Assembly: GCF_900112035.1 (NCBI RefSeq)
Contig: NZ_FOKC01000018.1
Coordinates: 1-47,874 of the forward strand
DNA length: 47,874 bases
Direction: 5' to 3'
Origin: Nocardioides alpinus
GTDB lineage: Bacteria; Actinomycetota; Actinomycetes; Propionibacteriales; Nocardioidaceae
Both the position numbers and the translations under genes were made by a program. Positions within the stretch are counted from its first letter, which is position 1. Every line of letters begins with the position of its first letter. A model generated the notes under the pieces. The model searched no databases. It had not been told where the DNA came from and saw nothing but the letters and a program-made list of their open reading frames with translations. This document shows positions 33,446-44,732 of the stretch, piece by piece.

Positions 33446-34078
33446 TCACCGCGCGTCGAGGGTCCCGCGCTGCCGGAGCACCGCGTAGGCGAGCACCGCC
33501 TGGGCCAGCGGCCCCTGCCGCACCCGTCCCTCCAGGACCGCCTCGAGGAGGTCCGCCATCGGCACCCAGAAGCGCTCCATCTCCGCCTCCTCGTGCCGCA
33601 TCTCGAAGTCTCCGCGCGGGGCGTGGGACAGGCCGCGCGCCAGGAAGATCTCGTGCACCTCGTCGCTGATCCCGGCACTCGCGTAGGTGCTGAGCAGCAG
33701 CTGCCAGTGCGCCGCCTCGAGCTCGACCTCCTCCTGCAGCTCGCGCTTCGCGGTCTCGACGGCCGGCTCCTCACCGGCGTCGCGCAGCCCCGCCGGGAGC
33801 TCCACGAACTCCTGACCGCTGGTGTGGCGGTACTGACGCAGGCAGATGACCCGCTCCGCGTCGTCGACAGCGAGCACGATGACCGCACCGGGGTGCTCCA
33901 GGCTGATCCGGCTGAACTCGTCCGGGTGGCCGGGTCGGGTGATCACGTCCTCGCGGAGCGCGACCACCCAGCCGTCACGGTGCAGGTCGCGGCTGGAGAC
34001 CACCGGCCAGGACATCGGCCGGTCGGCGGGCAGTTCCACGGGACGTTCTGCGGACGTGTCTCCTGATGGGGTGGACAT
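33446..34078 (-). CDS. NUDIX ADP-ribose pyrophosphatase (Rv1700-like)
   Basis: The protein has 210 residues from ATG 34078. The Nudix region is ELPAGLRDAGEEPAVETAKR followed by ELQEEVELEA; the acidic residues that bind Mg2+ (REL..EE) are in place. Compared with the classic G-x5-E-x7-REUXEEXGU box, there is one extra residue before REL, as also in Rv1700, and the final Gly is replaced by Glu. It hydrolyses ADP-ribose to AMP and ribose phosphate, removing toxic by-products. The gene is divergent from pepN with 46 bases between the starts, so the two probably share a promoter region. Confidence 0.9.
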   Translation of the reverse strand: MSTPSGDTSAERPVELPADRPMSWPVVSSRDLHRDGWVVALREDVITRPGHPDEFSRISLEHPGAVIVLAVDDAERVICLRQYRHTSGQEFVELPAGLRDAGEEPAVETAKRELQEEVELEAAHWQLLLSTYASAGISDEVHEIFLARGLSHAPRGDFEMRHEEAEMERFWVPMADLLEAVLEGRVRQGPLAQAVLAYAVLRQRGTLDAR

Positions 34079-34124
34079 GCCCTCAACGCTAGCGCTGATG
34101 GACACGGTCGGTACGGTCACCCTC

Positions 34125-36584
34125 ATGACGTTGGCGACCCTGACCAAGCACGAAGCAGCGACCCGTTCGGCCCTCCTCGAGGTGCAGCGCTACGACATCG
34201 CGGTCGACATGACCGGGCTGCTCGAGGGCGATCTGTTCGCCTCCACCAGCACGATCACCTTCACCTGTGCCGAGCCCGGCGCGACCACGTTCGTCGACAT
34301 CGCCGCCGACGTCGTCCGGGCCACCCTCAACGGCGAGGACGTCGACGTCTCGCTCGCCGCCGACGGGCGGCTGCCGCTGCCCGCACTGGCCGCGGACAAC
34401 GTCCTGGTCGTCGAGGCCAGCACCACCAACACGGCGACCGGCGAGGGCATCCTGCGCACGGTCGACCCCACCGACAAGCTCGTCTACGTCTGGACCAGCC
34501 TCGAGCCCGACGAGGCCCGCCGGGTCTGGGCCTGCTTCGACCAGCCCGACCTCAAGGCACCCCACCGCTTCGTGGTCACCGCGCCCGCGTCGTGGCTGGT
34601 CACCTCCAACGGTGCCCCCGAGTCCATCGAGGACGCCGACCCCGCCGTCGGGATGGACGCCCGCACCTGGACGTTCCCCGACACCCCTCGTCTGTCGACG
34701 TACGTCGTCGTGGTCAACGCCGGCCCGTTCCACGAGGTCCGTCGCCAGCACGACGGCTACGACCTGGGCTTCTACTGCCGCCAGTCGCTCGTGTCCGTCA
34801 TGGAGCGCGACCTCGACGAGCTCGTCACGCTCACCCGTCAGGGGCTGGCGTTCTTCGGCGAGCGCTTCGCCTGCCCGTTCCCCCAGGAGCGTTACGACCA
34901 GGTCTTCGTGCCCAACCTCGGTGGCGCGATGGAGAACTGGGGCTGCGTCACCTACGGCGACGGCCAGCTGTTCCGCACTCCCCCGACGCACGCCCAGCGC
35001 GGTGTCCGGGCCGAGTTCATCTTCCACGAGATGGCTCACATGTGGTTCGGCGACCTCGTGACCATGCAGTGGTGGGACGACCTCTGGCTCAACGAGGCCT
35101 TCGCCTCCTGGGCGGCCAACTGGGGCATGGCCGGGGCCACCGAGTTCACCGAGCAGTGGGCGACGTTCCTCGCCGCCTCCAAGCGGACCGCGTACGAGAT
35201 GGACATGAGCCCCGCCCGCCACCCCATCCGCAGCGACGTGCCCGATGTGTCCGCGGCCATGTCCAACTTCGACGCGATCACCTACGTCAAGGGCCAGAGC
35301 GTGCTCCACCAGCTCGTGGCCTACATCGGCGAGGACGCGTTCGTCGAGGGCCTGCGCGACTACTTCAGCCGCTACGCCTTCTCCAACACCCGCCTCGACG
35401 ACCTGATGGACTGCTACGCCCGTGCCTCCGGTCGCGACCTGTCCGCCTGGACCAAGGCCTGGCTGGACGAGGCCGGCACCGACGTCATCTCCCTGTCGAG
35501 CGACGACGTGCTGGTGGTCGAGACCACCGACGACCAGGACCCGCGCCCCCACCGCCTCGACATCGCGGTCTTCGACACCTCCGGCGACGACCTGGTCCCC
35601 GTCGGCCGGTCCTCGCACGAGGTCGACGGCCTGCGCACGCCGGTCGAGCTGCCCGCCGGCGACCTCCGGCTGGTCAACGCCGGCGACTTCACCTTCGCCG
35701 CCGTCAAGCCCGACCCGACCTCGCTCGAGCAGATGCTGGCGCGGATCCACCAGTTCGGCGACCCGCTCGACCGCGCGCTAGTGGCCGCCACTGCCGGCCA
35801 GCTGCTCCTGCTCGGCGACGTCGCCCCGCGCGACGTCTCGGCGGCCCTGGCCCGCGCGCTCGCCTCGGAGACGACCCCCGCCCTGATCGAGCCGTTCCTC
35901 GGCCAGGCGCTCCAGGTCGCCGACCGCTGGGCGCCCGCGGCCGAGTCCCCCGGCCTGCTCCGCGGGCTCGCCGACGCCGTCGTGGGCCTGGTCGACCTCC
36001 CCGACGCCCGCCAGGCGGCGCTGCGCACCCTCGCCGCCTCCGCCTCCACCGAGCAGCACTGGTCGGTCCTCGAAGCGGCGGCCGAGCAGGCCACCGACCT
36101 CGACCTCGCCTGGCGGATGGCCGTACGCCGCTCCGAGCTCGGCGACTACGACGAGGACCGCGTCGCGCGCCTGCTGGAGGCCGACCCCGACCCCGACGCG
36201 GGGATGCGTCGCCTGGCCGTCCTCGCCGCCCGCCCCGACCTCGAGGCCAAGGAGGAGGTGTGGAAGGCGTTCTTCGTCGACTACGCCGTCCCCGCGAGCC
36301 GCGAGACCCTCGTGCTCGGGTCGACGTTCTGGCGCCCCGGCCAGGCCGAGCTGCTGGCCCCCTTCACCCACCGCTACCTCGAGGAGCTCCACACGCTCAA
36401 GGGCGGGCTGCTCAACCAGGGGCTCACCATCCGCGCGATGTACCCGCTCGGCGCCGGCGACGCGGCGTTCCTCGCAGCTGCGGAGACAGCGGCCGACGAC
36501 ACCAGCCTCATGGCCTACGCCCGCAACCAGCTGCGCTCGAACTCCTTCGTGCTCGGCCGGATCCTGCAGGCCCGCCGGCTCTGA
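34125..36584 (+). CDS. pepN: aminopeptidase N
   Basis: The protein has 819 residues. The M1 peptidase motifs are complete: GAMENWG (267-273), the zinc site HEMAHMWFG (H301, E302, H305) and the third ligand E324 in NEAF, exactly 18 residues after the second His. An N-terminal beta-saddle (~1-195) and an ERAP1-like helical C-terminus (~490-819) complete the fold. It removes N-terminal amino acids from peptides in the cytoplasm. I choose ATG 34125; an in-frame ATG at 34098 would add nine residues, and neither start has a clear ribosome-binding site. The gene ends with a small hairpin at 36605-36619. Confidence 0.95.
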   Translation: MTLATLTKHEAATRSALLEVQRYDIAVDMTGLLEGDLFASTSTITFTCAEPGATTFVDIAADVVRATLNGEDVDVSLAADGRLPLPALAADNVLVVEASTTNTATGEGILRTVDPTDKLVYVWTSLEPDEARRVWACFDQPDLKAPHRFVVTAPASWLVTSNGAPESIEDADPAVGMDARTWTFPDTPRLSTYVVVVNAGPFHEVRRQHDGYDLGFYCRQSLVSVMERDLDELVTLTRQGLAFFGERFACPFPQERYDQVFVPNLGGAMENWGCVTYGDGQLFRTPPTHAQRGVRAEFIFHEMAHMWFGDLVTMQWWDDLWLNEAFASWAANWGMAGATEFTEQWATFLAASKRTAYEMDMSPARHPIRSDVPDVSAAMSNFDAITYVKGQSVLHQLVAYIGEDAFVEGLRDYFSRYAFSNTRLDDLMDCYARASGRDLSAWTKAWLDEAGTDVISLSSDDVLVVETTDDQDPRPHRLDIAVFDTSGDDLVPVGRSSHEVDGLRTPVELPAGDLRLVNAGDFTFAAVKPDPTSLEQMLARIHQFGDPLDRALVAATAGQLLLLGDVAPRDVSAALARALASETTPALIEPFLGQALQVADRWAPAAESPGLLRGLADAVVGLVDLPDARQAALRTLAASASTEQHWSVLEAAAEQATDLDLAWRMAVRRSELGDYDEDRVARLLEADPDPDAGMRRLAVLAARPDLEAKEEVWKAFFVDYAVPASRETLVLGSTFWRPGQAELLAPFTHRYLEELHTLKGGLLNQGLTIRAMYPLGAGDAAFLAAAETAADDTSLMAYARNQLRSNSFVLGRILQARRL

Positions 36585-36604
36585 CGCAGGTCGTTGGTCG
36601 AGGA

Positions 36605-36619
36605 GGTCGCGCCGCGACC
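36605..36619. terminator. small hairpin between pepN and the convergent kinase gene
   Basis: GGTCGC-GCC-GCGACC forms six pairs around a three-base loop, 21 bases after pepN and 15 before the convergent gene's end. No T-run follows, so strength is doubtful. Confidence 0.35.
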
Positions 36620-36633
36620 GTCACGAGCGCCGG

Positions 36634-37131
36634 TCAGCCGAGCGCGTCGGCCACCACCAGGATCTCGTCGACCACCGCGTCCAGCGGCGCGGTGGCGTCC
36701 ACCACGATACCGTCCGGCGTGTCCTCACCGGTGGCGTGCAGCCGCAGCACCAGCGCGCGCTCCTCGGCCCGTCCCCCGAACTCGTCCTCGTCCCGTGCGT
36801 CGAGCCTCGCGCCGAGGGTGCCCGCATCGACGGTGAGGACGAAGACACCGTCGAACACGTCCACGAACCGTGCGACGTTCCGCGAGCCCCCACAGAAGAA
36901 CGTGACCCGATGAGTGTGGTCGGCGGCCAGTGACCGTACGTCGTCCTCACGCCAGAGGTGGTGCCAGTGCGACGGTTCCCCCGCGGTCGGCTGACCCGAC
37001 TCCGGATCGCCCTGGAAGGCGAGCTCGGTGTCGCCGTTGACGGCGTGGTGACCGCGGCGCCGCAGCTCGTGGCACACCGAGGTCTTGCCCGTCCCCGAAA
37101 CCCCTTCGACCAGGAAGTTCCGCACGCCCAC
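36634..37131 (-). CDS. small P-loop kinase-like ATPase
   Basis: The protein has 165 residues. The P-loop is FLVEGVSGTGKTSVCHELRR; a short Walker-B-like strand VFVLTVDA lies later, and the core resembles shikimate/gluconate or adenylate-type kinases. The middle segment WHHLWREDDV is unusual and likely contacts the substrate. Which substrate is phosphorylated cannot be told. The GTG start at 37131 lies eight bases after the pyrG stop, so the gene is cotranscribed with CTP synthase; a nucleotide-related role is possible but unproven. In mycobacteria no such gene follows pyrG, as far as I recall. Confidence 0.78.
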   Translation of the reverse strand: MGVRNFLVEGVSGTGKTSVCHELRRRGHHAVNGDTELAFQGDPESGQPTAGEPSHWHHLWREDDVRSLAADHTHRVTFFCGGSRNVARFVDVFDGVFVLTVDAGTLGARLDARDEDEFGGRAEERALVLRLHATGEDTPDGIVVDATAPLDAVVDEILVVADALG

Positions 37132-37139
37132 CGGGCGGC

Positions 37140-38840
<1,701 letters not shown>

Positions 38841-38851
38841 GGGCTTTTATC

Positions 38852-39751
38852 CTACCCGAGTGGGACGGTGCCGTCGGCACCCGAGGCACCGAAAGCGCCA
38901 CCGGGGGTGGTCAGGGAGCGTTGCAGGGCGAGGATCGCGGCCACCCGACCGGCGCTGGTGTCGATCCCGTCGACGCTGGCGACGACGGCCGCAGCCGGGT
39001 CGGCGCGGAGCCGGCCGAGCTGCCCGGGACCTCCGTCGGCGACCGTGCCCGCGACCACGACGCCGGTGGCCTGGGCGGCGAGGCCCTCCGCGATCCCTGC
39101 GAGGACCGCGTCCGCACCCTCGTCGGCAGCATCGGTGCCCAGCACCAGCAGCACCAGCGGCGCGCGCCGGCCGGGGTCGGCGGGTTGCTCCATCAGTCCG
39201 GCGCCCGTGACGGCGTCGAGGACCGCTCGTGACCTGCCCGTCGCGTCCTGGCCCTCGACCTCCTTGGTCGCCACAGCGAGCCCGATCAGCTGACCGATCC
39301 GGTCGTACGTCGACGCGTCCGCCGCGACGGCGTCGCCGCCCTGCTGCGTCAGCAGCTGGCTACCGAGCGTGTCGACCAGGGACTTCTGGCCGGGATCGAC
39401 CAGGTCGTCGCCCAGGGAGTAGCGGGCGCTGACGGTGCCGCCGGCGGCGGAGATCGCGTCCGTCAGGGCGGTGACGTCCTGCTCATCGGCTCCGGGCACC
39501 GTCACCAGGGCGACCGAGCGTTCGGCGAGCCGCCCCGACACCAGGGTCGGCGCCAGCGCGGAGAGGGCGGCGTCGTTGTAGGCAGCACCGGCCTGCGCTT
39601 CGACAGGTGCGGCGCTCTCGTCGGTGGCCGTGCCCGTCGCCACGACGCCAGGACCGACGTCGGAGAGCGGACCGCCACCCAGGACGATGCCGGCGGCCAG
39701 GGCCAGGAAGACGGCGACGATGGTCAGGACGTGGTGACGCAGGGTGATCAC
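38852..39751 (-). CDS. mctB: MctB-like copper-associated outer envelope protein
   Basis: The protein has 299 residues from GTG 39751, which overlaps the steA stop (GTGA); AGGA lies about eight bases before it inside steA. The N-terminus is one hydrophobic helix (HVLTIVAVFLALAAGIVLGG), then a long coiled and alpha/beta region with VALVTVPGADEQDVTALTD and LLVLGTDAADEGADAVLAGI. It belongs to the family of Rv1698, which was reported to form a channel involved in copper export; the biochemical role outside mycobacteria is unproven. The place between steA and pyrG is the conserved one. Confidence 0.9.
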   Translation of the reverse strand: MITLRHHVLTIVAVFLALAAGIVLGGGPLSDVGPGVVATGTATDESAAPVEAQAGAAYNDAALSALAPTLVSGRLAERSVALVTVPGADEQDVTALTDAISAAGGTVSARYSLGDDLVDPGQKSLVDTLGSQLLTQQGGDAVAADASTYDRIGQLIGLAVATKEVEGQDATGRSRAVLDAVTGAGLMEQPADPGRRAPLVLLVLGTDAADEGADAVLAGIAEGLAAQATGVVVAGTVADGGPGQLGRLRADPAAAVVASVDGIDTSAGRVAAILALQRSLTTPGGAFGASGADGTVPLG

Positions 39752-40947
39752 GGGAGGATTCCTCGGACGTTGTCGATCAGGTCGGACGTGGTGCTCGAGA
39801 CGGTGGGCGAGACGTCGTCGACCCACTGCTGGCCGACGGGCGTCACGCTGATCGCGGCGCCGACGGCCAGGACGCCCGCCACGACGGCACCCAGGAGGTG
39901 GCGTGGGCGGACCGCTCCGTCGTACAGGCGCGGCAGCGCGGCCGCGTCGACGAGGTCAGGCCCCAGCTTGAGGCGGGTCAGGAAGGTGCTCGCGAGCCCT
40001 CCGCGCTGGCGGTCCAGGAAGTCGTCGAGCGTCGCGTGCATGCCGACGCCGACGATCAGCGACGCGTCGTGGGCCGAGGCGAGCAGCAGCGCCGCGTCCT
40101 CGGTGGTGGCGGTGGTCTCGAAGCGGAGCGGCCGGATGCCCATCCGCTCGAGGTGCTCGGTGGTGCTGCGCGGGGCGCCGCGCTCGACCAGGACCACGAC
40201 GTCCTTGGCCTTGCGCAGGACCGCGGCGCTGGGCTGGTCGTCGCTCGCACCGGTCACGACGACGATGTCCGGCCGGTGACCGGCGCTCGCCAGCGCGTCG
40301 GCGCCGCGGTCGACCCCGATCAGGACCGGACGCTGCTCGCGCACGAACGGCTTGATCCCGCGCAGCTCGTCCTCCCAGCCGTGGGACCTGACCGCGACCA
40401 CGACGGGACGACCGGCGATGTCGGTCGCCGTCCGGGGGACGCCGTGCCCGTGCAGGAGCAGGTCCTGCTCGCGGCGCAGGAACTCGGTGCTGTTGTGCGT
40501 GAAGCTCTCCAGCTGTGCGGCCAGGCCGCTGCGCGCCCTGCCCATCTCGGCGCGGACGCCGTCGGCGGTCAGCTCGCGAGCCGGGGCGACGAGGGTGTCT
40601 CCGGCGTAGACGACGCCTTCGTCGATGCGGACCTCGGCACCGTCCTTGAGCCGGTCGAAGATCTCCGGGCCGGCACTGTCGACGACCAGCACCCCCGCCT
40701 GCACGAGCAGCTCGGGCCCGAGGTTGGGGTAGCGACCGGAGATCATCGGGCTGGCGTTGACGACCGCCGCGACGCCGGCGTCGACGAGCGCCTGCGCGGT
40801 GTCCCGGTCCATGTCGACGTGGTCCACCACGGCGACGTCACCCTCGTGGAGGCAGCCGAGGAGGCTGGCGGTGCGACGGTGCACGCGGGCGGGGCCGTGC
40901 ACACCGGGGAGGCTGGGGGCTGGGCGGGAGCGGACTGCGAACTTCAT
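39748..40947 (-). CDS. steA: cytokinetic-ring protein SteA-like
   Basis: The protein has 399 residues. The N-terminal ~300 fold like a thiamine pyrophosphokinase relative: HEGDVAVVDHVDMDRDTAQA, MISGRYPNLGPELLVQAGV, then DELRGIKPFVREQRPVLIGV and RGADALASAGHRPDIVVVTG. A hydrophobic helix near residues 355-372 (LLGAVVAGVLAVGAAISV) anchors the end. SteA in Corynebacterium glutamicum takes part in cell separation together with SteB. No steB-like gene is seen nearby unless MctB, encoded next and translationally coupled, is that partner. Confidence 0.88.
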   Translation of the reverse strand: MKFAVRSRPAPSLPGVHGPARVHRRTASLLGCLHEGDVAVVDHVDMDRDTAQALVDAGVAAVVNASPMISGRYPNLGPELLVQAGVLVVDSAGPEIFDRLKDGAEVRIDEGVVYAGDTLVAPARELTADGVRAEMGRARSGLAAQLESFTHNSTEFLRREQDLLLHGHGVPRTATDIAGRPVVVAVRSHGWEDELRGIKPFVREQRPVLIGVDRGADALASAGHRPDIVVVTGASDDQPSAAVLRKAKDVVVLVERGAPRSTTEHLERMGIRPLRFETTATTEDAALLLASAHDASLIVGVGMHATLDDFLDRQRGGLASTFLTRLKLGPDLVDAAALPRLYDGAVRPRHLLGAVVAGVLAVGAAISVTPVGQQWVDDVSPTVSSTTSDLIDNVRGILP

Positions 40948-40962
40948 GACCGCGCCATGCTG

Positions 40963-42735
40963 TCAGCCGCGACCCTGCCCTTCGGGGAGGCACGCCCGCT
41001 CGGGCGCGGCGGCATCGAGCAGCTCGCGAGCGTGGGCCCGAGCGCTGTCGGAGTCCTCGACTCCGGCCAGCATCCGGGAGAGCTCGCGCTCGCGGCCCGG
41101 CTCGTCGAGGGTCACCAGGCCGGAGGTCGTGACCGACCCGTCACTGGACTTGTGGACGACCACGTGACGGTCGGCGTACGCCGCCACCTGCGGCAGGTGT
41201 GTCACCACCAGGACCTGCGAGCCGCGGGCCAGCTGGGCCAGTCGTCGGCCGACCTCGATGGCAGCCTTGCCGCCCACGCCGGCGTCCACCTCGTCGAAGA
41301 CGAACGTCGGCACCGAGCCGGACTCGGCCAGGGACACCTCGAGCGCCAGCATCACGCGGGAGAGCTCTCCCCCGGACGCGCCCTTGTGCAGCGCACGAGC
41401 GTCGGCACCGGTGTTGGCGGCGAGCAGGAACTCGACGTCGTCGACGCCGTGCGACCCGGCGCGGAGCCAACGGCCGTCGACGTGCAGCTGCGGCCCCGCC
41501 GGCTTCTCGGGCGTCGGGACCTCGTTGTGGCTGATAGCGATGGTGACGGTGGCGTGGGGCATGGCCAGGGACGTCAGCTCGTCGCTGACCGCGGCGCCCA
41601 GCCGGTCCGCGGCGTCCCTGCGTCGGCGGGTGAGGGAGGAGGCGAGCACCTCGAGCTCGCCGCGGAGGCGGTCGCGTCGCGTCTCCAGCTCGGCGATGTG
41701 GCCGCCGGTGTCCTCGAGGTCGAGCAGACGCTTGGCGCCGTCCTCGGCCCACGCCAGCACCTCGTCGATGGTCTCGCCGTACTTGCGCGTCAGCGCCGTC
41801 AGGGCGGCGCGGCGCTCGGACACGTGCGCCAGGCGGCCCGGGTCGGTCTCGAGGCTGGAGGCGTACGACGCCACGTCTCCCGCGACGTCGACCAGCAGGT
41901 GGCCGAGCTCGGCGATCCGGTCGGCCAGCTCGCCGGCCACCGCGTCGTGCTCGCGTACGCCCTCGAGCGCGTGGCGCGCAGCGCTCGTGGTGGCCAGCGC
42001 GTCGGCAGCTCCGTCCTCACTCGACAGTGCCTCGCGCGCCTGTTCGGCGGCGGTGCGCAGCGTGTCGGCGAACCCCAGCCGGGTCTCCTCGGCCGCCAGC
42101 TCGGCGTCCTCGCCGGGTCGGGGGTCGACCGCCTCCACCTCGCCGAGGCCGAACCTCAGCTGGTCGGCCTCCCGTGCCCGCTCGCGGGCGGAGCCGACGA
42201 CCTCGACCAGGGTGCGCTCGGTGGCGGCCAGCTCGGCCCAGAGGCCGGCGTACGCCTCTGCATCAGCGGCCAGCCCGGCGCCGGCGAACCGGTCCAGGGA
42301 GGCGCGCTGGGCGCTCGCCCGGAGCAGGCGGTGCTGGTCGGACTGGCCGTGGACCGCGACCAGCGGCTCGGCCACCTCGGTCAACGTGGCCACGGGGACC
42401 GAGGCCCCGCCGACCCAGGCGCGCGAACGCCCGTGCGCGGCGACGTTGCGGGCCAGCACGACCCGGTCCTCCTCGACGGCGCCACCGGCGTCCTCGACCG
42501 CGTCACGGAAGTCATCCAGGGAGCCGGCCGACACGACGCCCTCCACCCGGGCCTGCATGGCACCGGTCCGTACGGCACCGGGGTCGGCGCGGCCGCCGAG
42601 CAGCAGGCCGAGAGCCGTGACCACCATGGTCTTGCCCGCACCGGTCTCACCGGTGATGACCGTCAGCCCGGGCCCGAGCTCCAGCGTCGAGGAGTCGATG
42701 ACGCCGAGCGAGCTGATCCGCAGCTCCTCAAGCAT
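40963..42735 (-). CDS. recN: DNA repair protein RecN
   Basis: The protein has 590 residues from ATG 42735, which overlaps the nadK stop by eight bases. The SMC-like ATPase halves flank a coiled-coil: Walker A GLTVITGETGAGKTMVV near the start; the signature GASGGELSRVMLALEV and Walker B TFVFDEVDAGVGG towards the end. QSDQHRLLRASAQR precedes the coiled arms (~150-370). RecN holds DNA ends together in double-strand break repair. The longer open frame beginning at 42900 is antisense shadow of nadK. The order nadK-recN is conserved in actinobacteria. Confidence 0.96.
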   Translation of the reverse strand: MLEELRISSLGVIDSSTLELGPGLTVITGETGAGKTMVVTALGLLLGGRADPGAVRTGAMQARVEGVVSAGSLDDFRDAVEDAGGAVEEDRVVLARNVAAHGRSRAWVGGASVPVATLTEVAEPLVAVHGQSDQHRLLRASAQRASLDRFAGAGLAADAEAYAGLWAELAATERTLVEVVGSARERAREADQLRFGLGEVEAVDPRPGEDAELAAEETRLGFADTLRTAAEQAREALSSEDGAADALATTSAARHALEGVREHDAVAGELADRIAELGHLLVDVAGDVASYASSLETDPGRLAHVSERRAALTALTRKYGETIDEVLAWAEDGAKRLLDLEDTGGHIAELETRRDRLRGELEVLASSLTRRRRDAADRLGAAVSDELTSLAMPHATVTIAISHNEVPTPEKPAGPQLHVDGRWLRAGSHGVDDVEFLLAANTGADARALHKGASGGELSRVMLALEVSLAESGSVPTFVFDEVDAGVGGKAAIEVGRRLAQLARGSQVLVVTHLPQVAAYADRHVVVHKSSDGSVTTSGLVTLDEPGRERELSRMLAGVEDSDSARAHARELLDAAAPERACLPEGQGRG

Positions 42736-43692
42736 CGTCGTCACCGTTCTCGCCGTGGTCCCTGCGCCGGCGCTCCGCGGCCCCGCGCCAGCCCTCGACC
42801 GGCAGGTCGAACTTCGCGACGAGACGGTCGGTGAACGGCGCCTGGTGCAGGCGCACGAGCCGCACGGGGCGATGGCCCCGGCGGACCTCGATCCGGGCAC
42901 CCGGTGCGAGGTCGACGGTCCGGCGACCGTCGCACCACAGCACGCCCGAGCTGTTGTTGTTGGCCAGCACCTCGACGGCGAGCACCGAGGTCGGCGCCAC
43001 CACCATCGGGCGTGCGAAGAGGGCGTGCGCGCTGAGCGGCACCATCAGCAGCGCCTCGACCTCGGGCCACACGATCGGACCGCCGGCACTGAAGTTGTAG
43101 GCGGTCGAGCCGGTCGGGGTGGCGCACACGACGCCGTCACAGCCCCAGCGCGACAACGGTCGTCCGTCGACCTCCACGACGACCTCGAGCATCCGCTCGC
43201 GAGCGGCCTTCTCGACGCTGGCCTCGTTGAGGGCGAACGTGGACCACACGATCTCCTTGCCCTGCAGCACGCGTACGTCCAGCGTCAGCCGGTCCTCCGC
43301 GGTGTAGGCGCGGCCCACGATGGCGGCGATCGTGGACTCGACGTCGTCCTGCTCGGCCTCGGCGAGGAAGCCGACGTGCCCCAGGTTGACGCCCAGCAGG
43401 GGCGTGCTCGTCTCGTGGGTCAGCTCGGCGGCGCGCAGGATGGATCCGTCACCGCCGATGACCAGAGCCAGCTCGCAGCCCTCACCCGGCAGGTCGTCCG
43501 GCTGCGTCGTCTCGACGAGACCGCCGGTCGCAGCGCGCGGGTCGAGGCCGAGGTCGGCTGCCTCGGCGGCCAGGAGGCGTACGGCGATCCCGTGCTCGGT
43601 GAGCGCGTGCACGCAGTCACGAGCGACCTGGCGCACCTCGGCCCGACCGGTGTGGGCGAGCACCAGGACGCGACGCCCGGAGCTCTCGACGG

Positions 43693-43696
<4 letters not shown>
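42728..43696 (-). CDS. nadK: NAD kinase
   Basis: The protein has 322 residues. Hallmarks are VIGGDGSILRAAEL (GGDGS), NLGHVGFLAE and CATPTGSTAYNFSAGGPI. It phosphorylates NAD to NADP with ATP or polyphosphate. The GTG start at 43696 overlaps the tlyA stop (GTGA). The end overlaps recN. A charged C-terminal tail (ERRRRDHGENGDDDA) is outside the catalytic fold. Confidence 0.97.
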
Positions 43697-44532
<836 letters not shown>

Positions 44533-44539
44533 AGGCGTC

Positions 44540-44722
44540 TCAGGCGTCCGGCTGGCCGTCGGTCGACGGCTCGGGCTGGGCGTCGAGGGCGCGGCGCAGC
44601 CGGTCGTGGGCCCGCTCGAAGACCGCCACGTGCTCACTCACCGGTGCGTCGGCGATCGCCGCCACGTCGGCGAGGACCTGGTCCACCGACTCGACGCCGG
44701 TGGTCTCGGGCTGCTGGTCCAT
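44540..44722 (-). CDS. small conserved protein upstream of tlyA (Rv1693 position)
   Basis: The protein has 60 residues from ATG 44722, in the frame that continues from a less likely start at 44743. It reads MDQQPETTGVESVDQVLADV, then AIADAPVSEHVAVFERAHDR, then LRRALD: two helices with a hydrophobic face, no cysteines and no membrane segment. A protein of this size sits at the same place in mycobacteria. Function is unknown; close spacing suggests it is made with TlyA. Confidence 0.75.
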   Translation of the reverse strand: MDQQPETTGVESVDQVLADVAAIADAPVSEHVAVFERAHDRLRRALDAQPEPSTDGQPDA

Positions 44723-44732
44723 GGCCGCGAGC

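Noticed and set aside
33700..33790. NUDIX box with one extra residue as a sign of a broken enzyme
   Set aside because: The Rv1700 type, as recalled, has the same extra residue; only the last Gly to Glu change is unusual, and the metal-binding acids are intact.
34089..35750. A 553-codon minus-strand open frame opposite pepN
   Set aside because: It is a shadow of the complete aminopeptidase gene and shows no protein motif.
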